A program made the translations under genes and the position numbers. Below, in pieces: positions 17,220-26,333 of a stretch of 64,000 bases of DNA (positions within the stretch are counted from its first letter, which is position 1; each line of letters begins with the position of its first letter). The stretch comes from JBAYDV01 sp041672845 (GTDB lineage: Bacteria; Bacteroidota; Bacteroidia; Bacteroidales; UBA932): NCBI GenBank assembly GCA_041672845.1, contig JBAYYV010000005.1, forward strand, positions 99,325-163,324, in the 5' to 3' direction. The notes under the pieces are model-generated. The model was not told the origin of the DNA and searched no databases. It saw only the letters and a program-made list of their open reading frames with translations.

Positions 17220-18386
17220 TTATTTTATTAATTGAGTTTTTTGGTTCCAAGAATAATTTTTATAATAATCGAAATATAACGAAGCATTTTCCTCAGGGAT
17301 AAAAGTACTTAATCCACAATCTGTATTAATATTAATACCATTACATAAGGAAGTGTGATTTGTATATACTACTAAATTATCGATAGCTGTTTTTAAAATA
17401 GCTAATTCATTTGAATTAGTAGATATAGATTTCATAAAATCATATAAATCATAATATAAATTATCTGGAGAATGCGAAAAAGATTGTACAGAAGAAAAAT
17501 CTATATTAGAAATATTTTCTCTGTCTTTATCAAAAATTTTAGCTGCTGCAGTAGATAAATCGTCAAAACCAGAAGTTTTACATAAAGAAATAGAAGCTTC
17601 TTTACAAGGAGCTTCTGTAGAATAATAATTATAATAATCTTCAGCTAATAGCTTTAAATCAGCTCTATCACCAGACAATAAATCAGCAATAACTTTAGTA
17701 TATGGAAATCCTTCTCCTCCTATAGTAGTCTGAGAAGCCACTATAAAATCTACATTATTTTTCAATTCATATTCTACTTCGACTCCACCCATAAAACAAC
17801 AATCAAATACTATATAAGAATATTTTTCACCTAAAATAGAAGGTAAGTCTTGAACATCTATACTTTTATTATTTTCAAAACCATAAGCTTGAGGTGCTTT
17901 CATAGAAGAATTTGTTACAGGAGACCAACCGGTCCCATGATCCCATAAAATTAAACCATTTTCCTCACCTGAATATAGATTATTCGCATAATCTAATACA
18001 GACTTAAGTTGCTCTTTAGTAGCAGAATTAACAGAAGCAGGATATTCTTTTAGGACTTCATATTTAATATTAGAATCACTATCCTTGAAAATTCTTAATA
18101 ATTGAGGTTTTTGATCTTTTGCTATTGATCCTTCTGATTTTTCCAAAGCTCTTGTATATACCAAAAGGATATCTCCTCCTCCATTTTGCAAATCATCTGG
18201 AACATATGAACTTAATAGACTATTCATATTAGCTACAGCTTCAGAAAATAAATTATTATTATCTGTCATATAAATTAATACAGTCTGATTTATACTAGAT
18301 TCTTCATTATCAGAAGATTCACAAGATGTGAATATTCCTATACTTAATATTACTATAGTGAGTAGTAAGAAATTAATTTTTCGCAT
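17220..18386 (-). CDS. Clostripain-like (C11) cysteine peptidase lipoprotein, copy 2
   Basis: The 388-residue protein has a lipoprotein signal with lipobox Cys22 (IFTSC) followed by an acidic ESSDNEES stretch, of the kind linked to surface display in Bacteroidota. The C11 catalytic pair is present: His150 in WDHGTGW and Cys197 in FDCCFMGG. C11 enzymes such as clostripain and PmC11 cleave after Arg or Lys; specificity here is unknown. It is a close paralog of the gene just upstream (shared GLILWDHGTGW and GGVEVEYEL blocks), and its ATG lies 1 bp after that gene's stop. The pair arose by tandem duplication and is surely cotranscribed. Confidence 0.85.
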   Translation of the reverse strand: MRKINFLLLTIVILSIGIFTSCESSDNEESSINQTVLIYMTDNNNLFSEAVANMNSLLSSYVPDDLQNGGGDILLVYTRALEKSEGSIAKDQKPQLLRIFKDSDSNIKYEVLKEYPASVNSATKEQLKSVLDYANNLYSGEENGLILWDHGTGWSPVTNSSMKAPQAYGFENNKSIDVQDLPSILGEKYSYIVFDCCFMGGVEVEYELKNNVDFIVASQTTIGGEGFPYTKVIADLLSGDRADLKLLAEDYYNYYSTEAPCKEASISLCKTSGFDDLSTAAAKIFDKDRENISNIDFSSVQSFSHSPDNLYYDLYDFMKSISTNSNELAILKTAIDNLVVYTNHTSLCNGININTDCGLSTFIPEENASLYFDYYKNYSWNQKTQLIK

Positions 18387-18387
18387 A

Positions 18388-19578
18388 CTATTTAGGATTT
18401 ATATTATTCATTACAAAAGTATCATCTATTAATTTAACGTCCTTATCCCATTTAAATTTTTTATAATATTTAAAATATTTAGAAACATCTCCCCTAGAAA
18501 TAAAAGTGCTTAACCCACAATCTCTGTTTATTGGAATAGTTTGGAATTTAGATGTAAATTTAACATCAAGGATTACATTATCCAATGCTTTTTTAAAAGT
18601 AGTTAATTCATTTGGATTAGTAGATATAGATTCCATAAAATCATATAAATCATAATACAAATTACCTGGAGAAGATGAAAAAGATTGTATAGAAGAAATA
18701 TCTATTTTGGAAATATTTTCTCTGTCGTTTTTTAAAATATTAGCAACCGTAATAGCTAAATGATCTAATCCAAAAGTTTTACATATAGATATCGTAGCAT
18801 ATGGCTGATTATTATTATCATTATAATAATTATAATAATCTTCACTGACTTGATGTAAATTAGCTTTATTTAAAAATAAAAGATCCTTTACCACTAAATT
18901 ATATGGAAAACCTGATCCCATTATTTCAGTCTGAGAAGCTATTATGAAATCAGCGTTATCTTTTAATTCATATTCTACCTCTACTCCCCCCATTAGACAA
19001 GCATCGAAAATAATATAATAATATTTCCTGCCTAAAGCCTCTGGTAAATCTTGAACATCTATACTTTTATTATTTTCGAAACCATAAGTCTTAGGTGCTT
19101 CCTTAGAAGAATTTACGGCTGGGAGCCAACCTGTACCATGATCCCATAAAATTAAACCATTTTCTTCACCTGGATAAAGATTATAAGCCAAATCTAATAC
19201 AGATTTTAGTTGTTCTTTGGTAGCTGAGTTTATGGATTTCTCATATTCTTTTAAAATTTCATACTTTACATCATCACCATCTTTATATACTCGTACAAGA
19301 TGAGGACCATCACCTATATTATCATCAGAATTAAAAAAATTATTAACTCTTGTATAAAGTAAAAGAACATCTCCAGAACCATCATTTAAATCCTTAGGTA
19401 AATATGAAGACATTATATCATTTATATTATTTTCAGCATAAGACAATAAATTATTATTATCTACCATATAAATTAATAATGATTGTTTTATAGTGACTTG
19501 TTCATTTGATTCACAAGATGTAAAAAAACATACACTCAATAATAAAATTAAGATGAATGACTTTTTTATATTATTCAT
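18388..19578 (-). CDS. Clostripain-like (C11) cysteine peptidase lipoprotein, copy 1
   Basis: The 396-residue protein has lipobox Cys22 (FFTSC) followed by ESNEQ, then a C11 caspase-like domain with His147 (WDHGTGW) and Cys194 (FDACLMGG), both intact. The region between the signal and the domain is short, so the peptidase would sit close to the membrane. Copy 2 follows immediately. The copies differ most at residues about 75-100 and in the C-terminal third, where substrate-binding loops usually lie, so they may have different targets (inference). The upstream gap holds a 12-bp palindrome but no clear promoter for this strand. Confidence 0.85.
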   Translation of the reverse strand: MNNIKKSFILILLLSVCFFTSCESNEQVTIKQSLLIYMVDNNNLLSYAENNINDIMSSYLPKDLNDGSGDVLLLYTRVNNFFNSDDNIGDGPHLVRVYKDGDDVKYEILKEYEKSINSATKEQLKSVLDLAYNLYPGEENGLILWDHGTGWLPAVNSSKEAPKTYGFENNKSIDVQDLPEALGRKYYYIIFDACLMGGVEVEYELKDNADFIIASQTEIMGSGFPYNLVVKDLLFLNKANLHQVSEDYYNYYNDNNNQPYATISICKTFGLDHLAITVANILKNDRENISKIDISSIQSFSSSPGNLYYDLYDFMESISTNPNELTTFKKALDNVILDVKFTSKFQTIPINRDCGLSTFISRGDVSKYFKYYKKFKWDKDVKLIDDTFVMNNINPK

Positions 19579-19747
19579 AAGCTACTAGTTGAATAGTTTA
19601 ACTTGGTTATTCTATTATATTAAAATCTAATTATGTCCCATTAGTTTTTCAAGTTTCGGCATCTGCAGATGAGGATAATTTTAACCCACCACCTTAACCG
19701 TAAAATATAGAATATTACATTGACTAACAAATATATAGTTTTTTTAG

Positions 19748-19755
19748 TATATTTG
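19748..19755 (+). promoter_or_regulatory. −7 box of the YtxH operon
   Basis: TATATTTG matches the TAnnTTTG −7 consensus 28 bp before the YtxH ATG at 19784. No correctly spaced −33 TTTG was found. Confidence 0.45.
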
Positions 19756-19783
19756 TTTTATAAATCATTTAAAAATCAATCTT

Positions 19784-20047
19784 ATGAAAGGGGAAACATT
19801 ATTCACATTTATTGGTGGCGCACTTATTGGAGCTGCAGCTGCTATATTATTAGCACCTGATTCTGGCACAGAAACCAGAAAAAAAATAAAAAAAGGTGTA
19901 GAAAAAGAATATCAAGAGATTAAAGACAAAATTCAGAAAGCTAAAGAAGATTTAGAAGATGAGTTAAGTGAAATGAAAGAAAGGGTCGAAGAAGAAGAAG
20001 CTACTAAATCTGAAACTGAAGCTGAAACTGAAACTGAAAAAGCATAA
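19784..20047 (+). CDS. YtxH-domain protein
   Basis: This 87-residue protein has an N-terminal glycine/alanine-rich membrane helix (TFIGGALIGAAAAILLAPDSG, about residues 8-28), the typical YtxH signature, followed by a charged helix rich in Lys and Glu that is likely a coiled coil. It ends in an ETEAETETE repeat. YtxH proteins are associated with stress responses, but their molecular function is not established. It is the first gene of a tight operon with a holin-X-like protein, a small basic protein and a DPP III. Confidence 0.8.
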   Translation: MKGETLFTFIGGALIGAAAAILLAPDSGTETRKKIKKGVEKEYQEIKDKIQKAKEDLEDELSEMKERVEEEEATKSETEAETETEKA

Positions 20048-20057
20048 TCTTTTAGAA

Positions 20058-20423
20058 ATGGCTACTAAAAAACAAAATAAACTTCCTTATGAAGATTCTT
20101 TAGATTCTATTAAGGAATATGTTGATTTGAAAATAGATGAAAAAAAGCTTATTCTCACTAAGAACTTAGCTATCTTATTTAATAAGATTATATATTTTTT
20201 TATCATAATACTAGTTATTGGTCTAGCTATAGGCTTCTTATCTTCTTTCCTAAGTCAATGGATTAATTCGTTATTGAATTCGAACGATTTAGGTACTTTA
20301 ATCGTAGGTGGATTTTTCATTTTGATAGGGATAATAGTATTCTTATTCAGAAAAAAATTATTTACTAATTCTATGGTAAAAATGTTTATTAATATGTTTT
20401 TTAATAATAAAGAGGATGAATAA
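20058..20423 (+). CDS. Holin-X/DUF1469-like membrane protein
   Basis: The 121-residue protein has a charged N-terminal segment (EYVDLKIDEKKLILTKNLA), then two membrane helices at about residues 38-63 and 80-97, then a short tail. This layout (two helices after an amphipathic stretch) and its place right after a YtxH gene match the phage-holin / Actinobacterial holin-X-like proteins commonly found in this operon in Bacteroidota. Despite the name, nothing here suggests a lytic phage role. It starts 10 bp after YtxH and overlaps the next gene by 8 bp. Confidence 0.65.
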   Translation: MATKKQNKLPYEDSLDSIKEYVDLKIDEKKLILTKNLAILFNKIIYFFIIILVIGLAIGFLSSFLSQWINSLLNSNDLGTLIVGGFFILIGIIVFLFRKKLFTNSMVKMFINMFFNNKEDE

Positions 20424-20667
20424 AAACAGAAAAGCCATAAAAAAAATAAAAAATCTTAAAGATTTAGAATATCAGCATAGACTTCTTACTTCAAGAATGG
20501 ACCAACAAGAAGTCCTCATATCATATCAAATTCGTAATATGATACATCAGTTTTCGCCTACGAAACTTTTATATACAGGTCTAGGAAATCTTGTCGTAAA
20601 TCATCCTAAATGGAGTTTTTTGTATAAGTTACTTAACTTAGGTAGAAAGATAAATATTAGAAAATAG
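20416..20667 (+). CDS. Small basic protein of the YtxH operon
   Basis: I do not recognise this 83-residue protein. It is strongly basic at both ends (MNKNRKAIKKIKNLKDLEY and LGRKINIRK), has a predicted helix over residues 8-40, and no convincing membrane segment. It overlaps the preceding membrane protein by 8 bp and is followed 1 bp later by the DPP III gene. Translation is therefore likely coupled, and a role with its membrane neighbours is possible (inference). Confidence 0.65.
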   Translation: MNKNRKAIKKIKNLKDLEYQHRLLTSRMDQQEVLISYQIRNMIHQFSPTKLLYTGLGNLVVNHPKWSFLYKLLNLGRKINIRK

Positions 20668-20668
20668 A

Positions 20669-22624
20669 ATGGAGTTCAAGTACCTTGTTGATAGTTTTGC
20701 CGATATTAAGGTAATTAGATATAAAGTTCCAGGATTTGAAGAACTTAGTCTAAAAGAAAAAGCATATTTATATCATCTTTCTGAAGCAGCCTTATATGGT
20801 CGTGACATACTCTGGGATCAGAATTGTCAGGATAATTTATTAGTACGCCATACTTTAGAAAAGATTATAAAAAATTATAAATCAAGAGATAATTATATTT
20901 TTCCCGACAATGCAGAATTTAATGATTTTCTAATTTATGCTAAACGTGTGTTTTTCAGCAATGGTATTCATCATCATTATGCTGAAGATAAAATTATTCC
21001 AAACTGTTCTCGTACTTATTTCTCATCTTTAATAGAATCAACTCTTATTGCCGATAAAGCTAAAAATATCGGCGAACAGACTAATAACTTAATATCAATT
21101 ATCTATGAACCTAATATTTGGCCAAAACGCAGAGCTAGCATTGCCCATCAAGATTCAGATATTGTGCAAGATTCCGCAGTTACTTTTTATAAAAATTTAA
21201 CAAAAAAAGAAATAGAAAATTATTATAAAATACGTTCGCAAAATGATAAAACTCACCAACTTTCTTTAGGCTTAAATAGTCGTTTAGTAAAAAAAAATGG
21301 TGAGATAAAAGAAATAAAATATAAAATTTCTGGACTTTATAGTAATCCTTTGATTAAAATTTGTGAAGAATTGGAAAAGGCCAAAAAATTTGCTCAGAAT
21401 AATAATCAAATTAATATCCTAAATAAATTATCAGAGTTCTATCGTACTGGTGATCTCAAAACTTGGAACGATTATAATATTGCTTGGGTTAAAGATACAG
21501 ATTCTAAATGCGACTTCGTTAATGGATTTATAGAAAATTATAATGATCCTTTAGGCCTTAAATCTAGCTGGGAATCCGTAGTAAATTTCAAAAATATTAA
21601 GGCTTCTAAACGCACTAGTATAATTCAAGAAAACGCACAATGGTTTGAAGATCATTCACCAGTAAATAAACGTTTTAAGAAATCCGTTATTAAAGGTGTA
21701 TCAGCTAAAGTAATTACTATGGTTCAGTTAGGTGGTGACTGTTATCCTTACACTCCTATTGGCATTAATTTGCCAAATGCTGACTGGATTAGAAAAGATT
21801 ATGGTTCTAAATCTGTAACTATCGAGAATATCTGTGATGCTTATGATAAATCAGCCTTAGAATCTCCTAAAAGTATACTTTCAGAATTTTCCTGGAATAA
21901 AGAAATTATTAAAAGGGCTAATAAATATGGCACTTTAACTAATAATTTACATACCGATTTGCATGAATGTTTAGGGCATGGATCTGGTAAACTTCTTGAA
22001 AATACCGACCCTAATGCTTTGGCAGAATATGCATCTACTTTAGAAGAAACAAGAGCTGATCTTTTCGCTCTTTATTACATGGCTGACCCATATTTAGTTA
22101 AATTAGGATTACTACCAGATTCTGAAGCTTATAAATGTTCTTATGATAAATATATCCTTAATGGTATATTTACTCAATTCACACGTGTACAATTGGGAAA
22201 GAAAAATACTCAAGCACACATGCAGAATAGAAAACTTATTGCAGAATATTGTTTTTCCAACGGTGGAAATATAATAGAGAAACGCATTCGAGAAAATAAA
22301 ACGTATTTCATAGTTAATGATTATGAAGGTTTACGCCGATTATTTGCGAAATTATTAATAGAAGTCCAAAGAATTAAATCTGAGGGTGATTATCTTTCTG
22401 GTAAAAATCTTGTAGAAACATACGCCATTAATATAGATCAAAAACTACATAAAGAAGTATTGGAAAGATATAAAAAACTTAATTTACAAGCATATAGTGG
22501 ATTTGTTAACCCTGTCATTCGTCCTATTAAAAAAGATGGAAAAATTATAAACTACATCATCTCATACACTGAAGGGTACCTTAATCAAATGCTTAGGTAT
22601 TCTAAGGAATATTCCACTTTATAA
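20669..22624 (+). CDS. Dipeptidyl-peptidase III (M49)
   Basis: M49 enzymes remove dipeptides from the N terminus of short peptides using zinc. The 651-residue protein has the variant zinc motif HECLGH at 432-437 (the family consensus is HELLGH) and the second motif EETRAD at 459-464 (consensus EECRAD/E), which supplies the third zinc ligand. The substrate-binding region around YPYTPIGINLPN is conserved. There is no signal peptide with this start, so the enzyme looks cytoplasmic, unlike many Bacteroides homologs that carry a signal sequence. It is the last gene of the YtxH operon, an unusual partner set for an M49 peptidase. Confidence 0.88.
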   Translation: MEFKYLVDSFADIKVIRYKVPGFEELSLKEKAYLYHLSEAALYGRDILWDQNCQDNLLVRHTLEKIIKNYKSRDNYIFPDNAEFNDFLIYAKRVFFSNGIHHHYAEDKIIPNCSRTYFSSLIESTLIADKAKNIGEQTNNLISIIYEPNIWPKRRASIAHQDSDIVQDSAVTFYKNLTKKEIENYYKIRSQNDKTHQLSLGLNSRLVKKNGEIKEIKYKISGLYSNPLIKICEELEKAKKFAQNNNQINILNKLSEFYRTGDLKTWNDYNIAWVKDTDSKCDFVNGFIENYNDPLGLKSSWESVVNFKNIKASKRTSIIQENAQWFEDHSPVNKRFKKSVIKGVSAKVITMVQLGGDCYPYTPIGINLPNADWIRKDYGSKSVTIENICDAYDKSALESPKSILSEFSWNKEIIKRANKYGTLTNNLHTDLHECLGHGSGKLLENTDPNALAEYASTLEETRADLFALYYMADPYLVKLGLLPDSEAYKCSYDKYILNGIFTQFTRVQLGKKNTQAHMQNRKLIAEYCFSNGGNIIEKRIRENKTYFIVNDYEGLRRLFAKLLIEVQRIKSEGDYLSGKNLVETYAINIDQKLHKEVLERYKKLNLQAYSGFVNPVIRPIKKDGKIINYIISYTEGYLNQMLRYSKEYSTL

Positions 22625-22658
22625 GAGATTATTTTTTCATTTTATAATCTGGTAAAAT

Positions 22659-23243
22659 TTATAGAAACAATTGACCTACATTATTAGAAAACAATTTCAC
22701 AGCCATAGCCAAAAGGATAATTCCAAAGAATTTTCTCATAAGATATACTCCCCCTTTTCCAATAAGTTTTTCGACTATATCCACTTTCTTTAATACAAAA
22801 TAAACTATTATCATATTCAGAATAAGAGCTGCTACGATATTTTCAGGACGATATTCAGCTCTTAGTGATAAAACAGTCGTTAATGCACCTGCTCCAGCTA
22901 CTAATGGAAAAATAATAGGTACTATAGTCGCAGACCCTGAAGGACCATCATATTTAAAGATTTCTATATCAAGAACCATTTCTAAAGCTAAAATAAAAAT
23001 AACTATAGCTCCAGCTACTGCAAATGATTGTATATCTACACTAAACAAGGCTAAGATAGCTTTACCACCAAAAAGAAAGGCCATAAAAAGAGCAAAAGAT
23101 AAAATAGCAGCCTTCGCAGGCTCAACTTTCTTACCAGCTTCTTTAAGCCCAAGTATGATAGGTGACGATCCTGTTATATCAATAACAGCGAAAAGTACTA
23201 TAAAAGCACTAAAGATTTCTTTGAAGCTAAATTCTAATCCCAT
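22659..23243 (-). CDS. MarC-family membrane protein
   Basis: The 194-residue protein has six membrane helices. Its N-terminal signature is FAVIDITGSSPIILGL, and an internal SATIVPIIFPLVAGAGALTT segment repeats the same pattern, both typical of the MarC/NAAT family (TC 2.A.95). Some members have been reported as neutral amino-acid transporters, but the function of most is unknown. It is convergent with the DPP III gene and has its own −7 box. Confidence 0.88.
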   Translation of the reverse strand: MGLEFSFKEIFSAFIVLFAVIDITGSSPIILGLKEAGKKVEPAKAAILSFALFMAFLFGGKAILALFSVDIQSFAVAGAIVIFILALEMVLDIEIFKYDGPSGSATIVPIIFPLVAGAGALTTVLSLRAEYRPENIVAALILNMIIVYFVLKKVDIVEKLIGKGGVYLMRKFFGIILLAMAVKLFSNNVGQLFL

Positions 23244-23300
23244 TCCCTATTTTGTATTAAAAGTCTATAAAATATTTAATATTACCCCTACAATTGTCTA

Positions 23301-23308
23301 CAAAAGTA
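23301..23308 (-). promoter_or_regulatory. −7 box for marC
   Basis: TACTTTTG on the − strand, 57 bp before the marC start, matches TAnnTTTG. No −33 TTTG at the right spacing was seen. The rest of the 213-bp gap (23244-23456) is very A/T-rich and holds nothing else I can support. Confidence 0.4.
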
Positions 23309-23456
23309 ATAAAAACTTTAATTTCTTTGATTATTTATTTATTTCTTTCTATATTTAGCTATTAAAAATCGTAGGTATCACTTTTATAAAATATAATATT
23401 GAATATTAATTTAAAAATATATACCTAATTTTATAAAAATTTTAAATCCAAATCTT

Positions 23457-23630
23457 ATGAAAGAACTTATCGAAAAAATTAATGTAGAAATTGAACTTTT
23501 CACACAAAACTCTGAAGCTCAAATGGAAAAAGGGAATAAAGCTGCTGGTACAAGAGCTAGAAAAGCTGCATTAAACCTAAGTAAGTTAATGAAAGAATTT
23601 AGAAAAGAATCAGTAGAATTTTCTAAATAA
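23457..23630 (+). CDS. Histone H1-like (Hc1-type) small protein
   Basis: This 57-codon gene begins MKELIEKINVEIELF and has the central block GNKAAGTRARKAALNL followed by LMKEFRKESVEFSK. This matches the short histone-H1-like proteins conserved in Bacteroidota, which carry the same GNKAAGTRARKA motif. They are lysine/alanine-rich, presumed nucleoid-associated proteins; the DNA-binding role is inferred from the family. A perfect intrinsic terminator follows 20 bp after the stop, which supports a real, separately ended transcript. Confidence 0.85.
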   Translation: MKELIEKINVEIELFTQNSEAQMEKGNKAAGTRARKAALNLSKLMKEFRKESVEFSK

Positions 23631-23650
23631 TTTCCATTACAAATTAACAG

Positions 23651-23677
23651 AGAGTGTCTACCGACACTCTTTTTTTA
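23651..23677 (+). terminator. Intrinsic terminator after the histone-like gene
   Basis: A perfect 8-bp stem AGAGTGTC / GACACTCT with a TACC loop is followed by seven T residues. Confidence 0.9.
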
Positions 23678-23711
23678 TGTTAAATCTCTCATTTTTTATA
23701 TATCTTTAATT

Positions 23712-24809
23712 GTGAAAAAATTTTTAACAATAATTATCATACTGTTAATCAGTGCATTTAGCTTAAAAGCTCAAGTATATGATTCTTTATATTTGGCATC
23801 AGTACGTGATTCTGTTAAAAGGTATTTTGAAAAACATCCTCCAAAAACTAAATTTAAAGATATAAAAATTTCCCCCCATACAGATTTAGATTATACTAAA
23901 GAAGACGGTGTATCATTAATAGCTGGATTCGTAGCTCCTTATAAAAATAACCTTAATTTACCTCAAACTTCTTTTGTAGGAATAATAGGAAAAGCTTCTA
24001 CTAAAAAGACTTTTTTTATAGGAATAGCTGGATGGAATTATTCCCCTTCTGGAAAGTTTTTCACTTCATATAATATAAAGACTGGTAGTAGAAAAAGATA
24101 TTTTTGGGGTACAGGGTTCGAAAACGCTCAAGACGATTCTAATAAAACATTAACAAAGATTGATGATTCTAGATGTAAAATAACTGTTCTATATACTATA
24201 AAAAATCATCATATAGGTATAATAGGTGGTTATGATTACTTCTCTATAAATCCAATAAGTGATACTATTCGTACTGCGATAAATACGGCAAGAGGGTTTA
24301 ATAGAAAATTATCTTTAGGAGTATTATATAAATTTAGTAATCTAGATGAAGAAAATAATCCCTCAAAAGGCATAAGTTTCGAAGCTTCTGCATTAACCTA
24401 TAGATTTAATGCTGTCTTCGATGCCTATCTTAATATTTGGAAAGGAGGTATTTTATATACTGACATTTATCAAGCCTATACTATTGGCCATCCTTCTTGG
24501 TTCTTATGGCCTTCTATGGGAAGTGGTGACAGGATGCAAGTATATTATCAAGGGAAATATATAGATAGGCATCTTATCTGCACAGTAGTAGGAATTCGTC
24601 AACTTCTTTATAAAAATCATACTATAATTCTATCTATAGGAGCCGGAAATATATTTCCTTCTTTGGACAAATTTAACATAAAAAATACCCTACCCACATA
24701 TGGGATAGGGTATAGAGTAAAAATTTATAATACCATGCTAAAAATTGATTTAGGATTAGGTAAATCCCATGAGCATTCTATAAGAGGTAGTATTACCAAA
24801 TCTTTTTAA
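23712..24809 (+). CDS. BamA/TamA-type outer-membrane beta-barrel protein without POTRA domains
   Basis: The 365-residue protein starts with GTG, since a typical signal peptide (MKKFLTIIIILLISAFSLKAQ) begins there. After a short N-terminal region it is made of alternating amphipathic strands. The C-terminal third resembles Omp85/surface-antigen barrels: a GSGDRMQVYYQGKYIDRHLI block where Omp85 proteins have the conserved RGY-type motif, then GAGNIFPSL, LPTYGIGYR and a final Phe. No POTRA domain fits in the space before the barrel, so it is not a full BamA. Its role is unknown. Its stop codon overlaps the convergent aspA stop by 3 bp. Confidence 0.7.
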   Translation: MKKFLTIIIILLISAFSLKAQVYDSLYLASVRDSVKRYFEKHPPKTKFKDIKISPHTDLDYTKEDGVSLIAGFVAPYKNNLNLPQTSFVGIIGKASTKKTFFIGIAGWNYSPSGKFFTSYNIKTGSRKRYFWGTGFENAQDDSNKTLTKIDDSRCKITVLYTIKNHHIGIIGGYDYFSINPISDTIRTAINTARGFNRKLSLGVLYKFSNLDEENNPSKGISFEASALTYRFNAVFDAYLNIWKGGILYTDIYQAYTIGHPSWFLWPSMGSGDRMQVYYQGKYIDRHLICTVVGIRQLLYKNHTIILSIGAGNIFPSLDKFNIKNTLPTYGIGYRVKIYNTMLKIDLGLGKSHEHSIRGSITKSF

Positions 24810-26245
24810 TCTTCGTCTAACTCTACGATAGTAGGTTTTACCATATTAGCTGGATCTAGAATCTTATGAAGATTCTTTTCTGATAATATTTTTTGTTCTA
24901 ATACTAATTCATAAACACCTTTACCAGTTTGTTGAGCTTCTTTAGCTATCTTAGTACAAGCAGCATAGCCAATATAAGGTTTTAATGCAGTAACAATACC
25001 AATACTATTCTTAACTACTTGTTTACAATGTTCTTTATTAGCTGTTATACCATTAATACAGAATTCGGCAAGAGTACGAAAACTAGTTCCTAGCCAGTCT
25101 GCAGATTCCACTACTGATTCTACTAATACAGGTTCCATAACATTTAATTCTAACTGTGCAGCTTCAGAAGCCATACATACTGCCATATCATTACCGATAA
25201 CCTTGAAACAAATCTGATTTACTACTTCGGGAATAACAGGATTAACCTTACCTGGCATAATAGATGAGCCAGGCTGACGTGCAGGAAGATTGATTTCATT
25301 TAATCCACAACGAGGACCTGAAGACAGCATTCTTAAATCATTACAAATTTTAGATAATCTAATAGCACAATGTTTTAAAACACCTGAATATATTACCATA
25401 GAAGAAGTATCATGTGTAGCTTCTACTAAATCTTCTTCAAGGAATACTGGAAGTCCAGAAATTTCTTTAAGATAGTCAGTACATTTTTCAGCATAACCAG
25501 GTTCAGCTGTGATACCAGTCCCAATAGCTGTAGCACCCATGTTAGTACTTAGTAAACCTTGAGCAGCATAATTTAATCTCTGAAATTCATGTTTCATAGC
25601 ATCTTTAAATGCACCAAAAGTTTGTCCCATAGTCATAGGTACTGCATCTTGTAACTGTGTACGACCCATTTTAACTACATCTTTAAATTCTTCTTGTTTT
25701 TTAGCAAAAGAATCAATAAGAATTTGTAAATTTTTAGTTATAATTTCATGGTAGAAATAAATACCTAGATGCATAGCACATGGATAAGCGTCATTAGTAG
25801 ACTGAGCCATGTTTACATGATCATTAGGATGACAGAATTCATACTGTCCTCTTTCTTTACCCATAATTTCAAGAGCACGATTTGCAATAACTTCGTTAGC
25901 ATTCATATTAACTGAAGTACCTGCACCACCTTGAATCATATCAATAGGAAATTGTTCTACATGTTTATATTCAATAAGTTCTTCACATGCTGCTACTATA
26001 CTATCTCTAATTTCTTTAGATACAAGACCTAAATCATAATTAGCTTTGATAGCAGCCATTTTAACCATACCTAAAGCCTTAATAAATTCAGGATAATCAC
26101 AAAGATGATTAACTGATATATTGAAATTTTCGCAACAACGAAGAGTTTGTACTCCGAATAATGCTTCTATAGGTACTTCTTTATCCCCTAATAAATCATG
26201 TTCATTTCTGGTTTTTCCAGATGTTTCAAAATTAAATCTATACAT
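24806..26245 (-). CDS. aspA: Aspartate ammonia-lyase
   Basis: Aspartase reversibly converts L-aspartate to fumarate and ammonia. The 479-residue protein has the N-terminal EHDLLGDKEVP segment typical of aspartases, the MAQSTNDAYP and GMQ-type MGRTQLQDAVPM motifs, and the superfamily signature SSIMPGKVNPVIPEVVNQ with the catalytic serine. It also keeps the aspartase-like C-terminal region. Fumarase C is the main alternative, but the N terminus and length favour aspartase. A GTACATA/TATGTAC hairpin lies upstream between trkA and this gene. Confidence 0.92.
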   Translation of the reverse strand: MYRFNFETSGKTRNEHDLLGDKEVPIEALFGVQTLRCCENFNISVNHLCDYPEFIKALGMVKMAAIKANYDLGLVSKEIRDSIVAACEELIEYKHVEQFPIDMIQGGAGTSVNMNANEVIANRALEIMGKERGQYEFCHPNDHVNMAQSTNDAYPCAMHLGIYFYHEIITKNLQILIDSFAKKQEEFKDVVKMGRTQLQDAVPMTMGQTFGAFKDAMKHEFQRLNYAAQGLLSTNMGATAIGTGITAEPGYAEKCTDYLKEISGLPVFLEEDLVEATHDTSSMVIYSGVLKHCAIRLSKICNDLRMLSSGPRCGLNEINLPARQPGSSIMPGKVNPVIPEVVNQICFKVIGNDMAVCMASEAAQLELNVMEPVLVESVVESADWLGTSFRTLAEFCINGITANKEHCKQVVKNSIGIVTALKPYIGYAACTKIAKEAQQTGKGVYELVLEQKILSEKNLHKILDPANMVKPTIVELDED

Positions 26246-26333
26246 ATTGATTATTTATTTTATGTTAATAATATAATATTTATTGTTATTTATATGTTTC
26301 ACAGGAATGTACATAGATTTTATGTACCTAACT

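Noticed and set aside
19661..19672. CATCTGCAGATG palindrome upstream of the clostripain genes
   Set aside because: A single 12-bp palindrome without a second copy or a nearby regulator is not enough to call an operator.
20058..20423. Holin-X-like gene as a prophage remnant
   Set aside because: No other phage gene is near, and this protein sits in a conserved YtxH-type operon.
22626..22650. AGATTAT/ATAATCT hairpin between DPP III and marC
   Set aside because: It is an A/T-only stem with an 11-nt loop and no T-run, easily expected by chance in this base composition.
26309..26327. GTACATA/TATGTAC hairpin between trkA and aspA as a terminator
   Set aside because: There is no T-run on either strand; it could be a weak operator but nothing supports it further.
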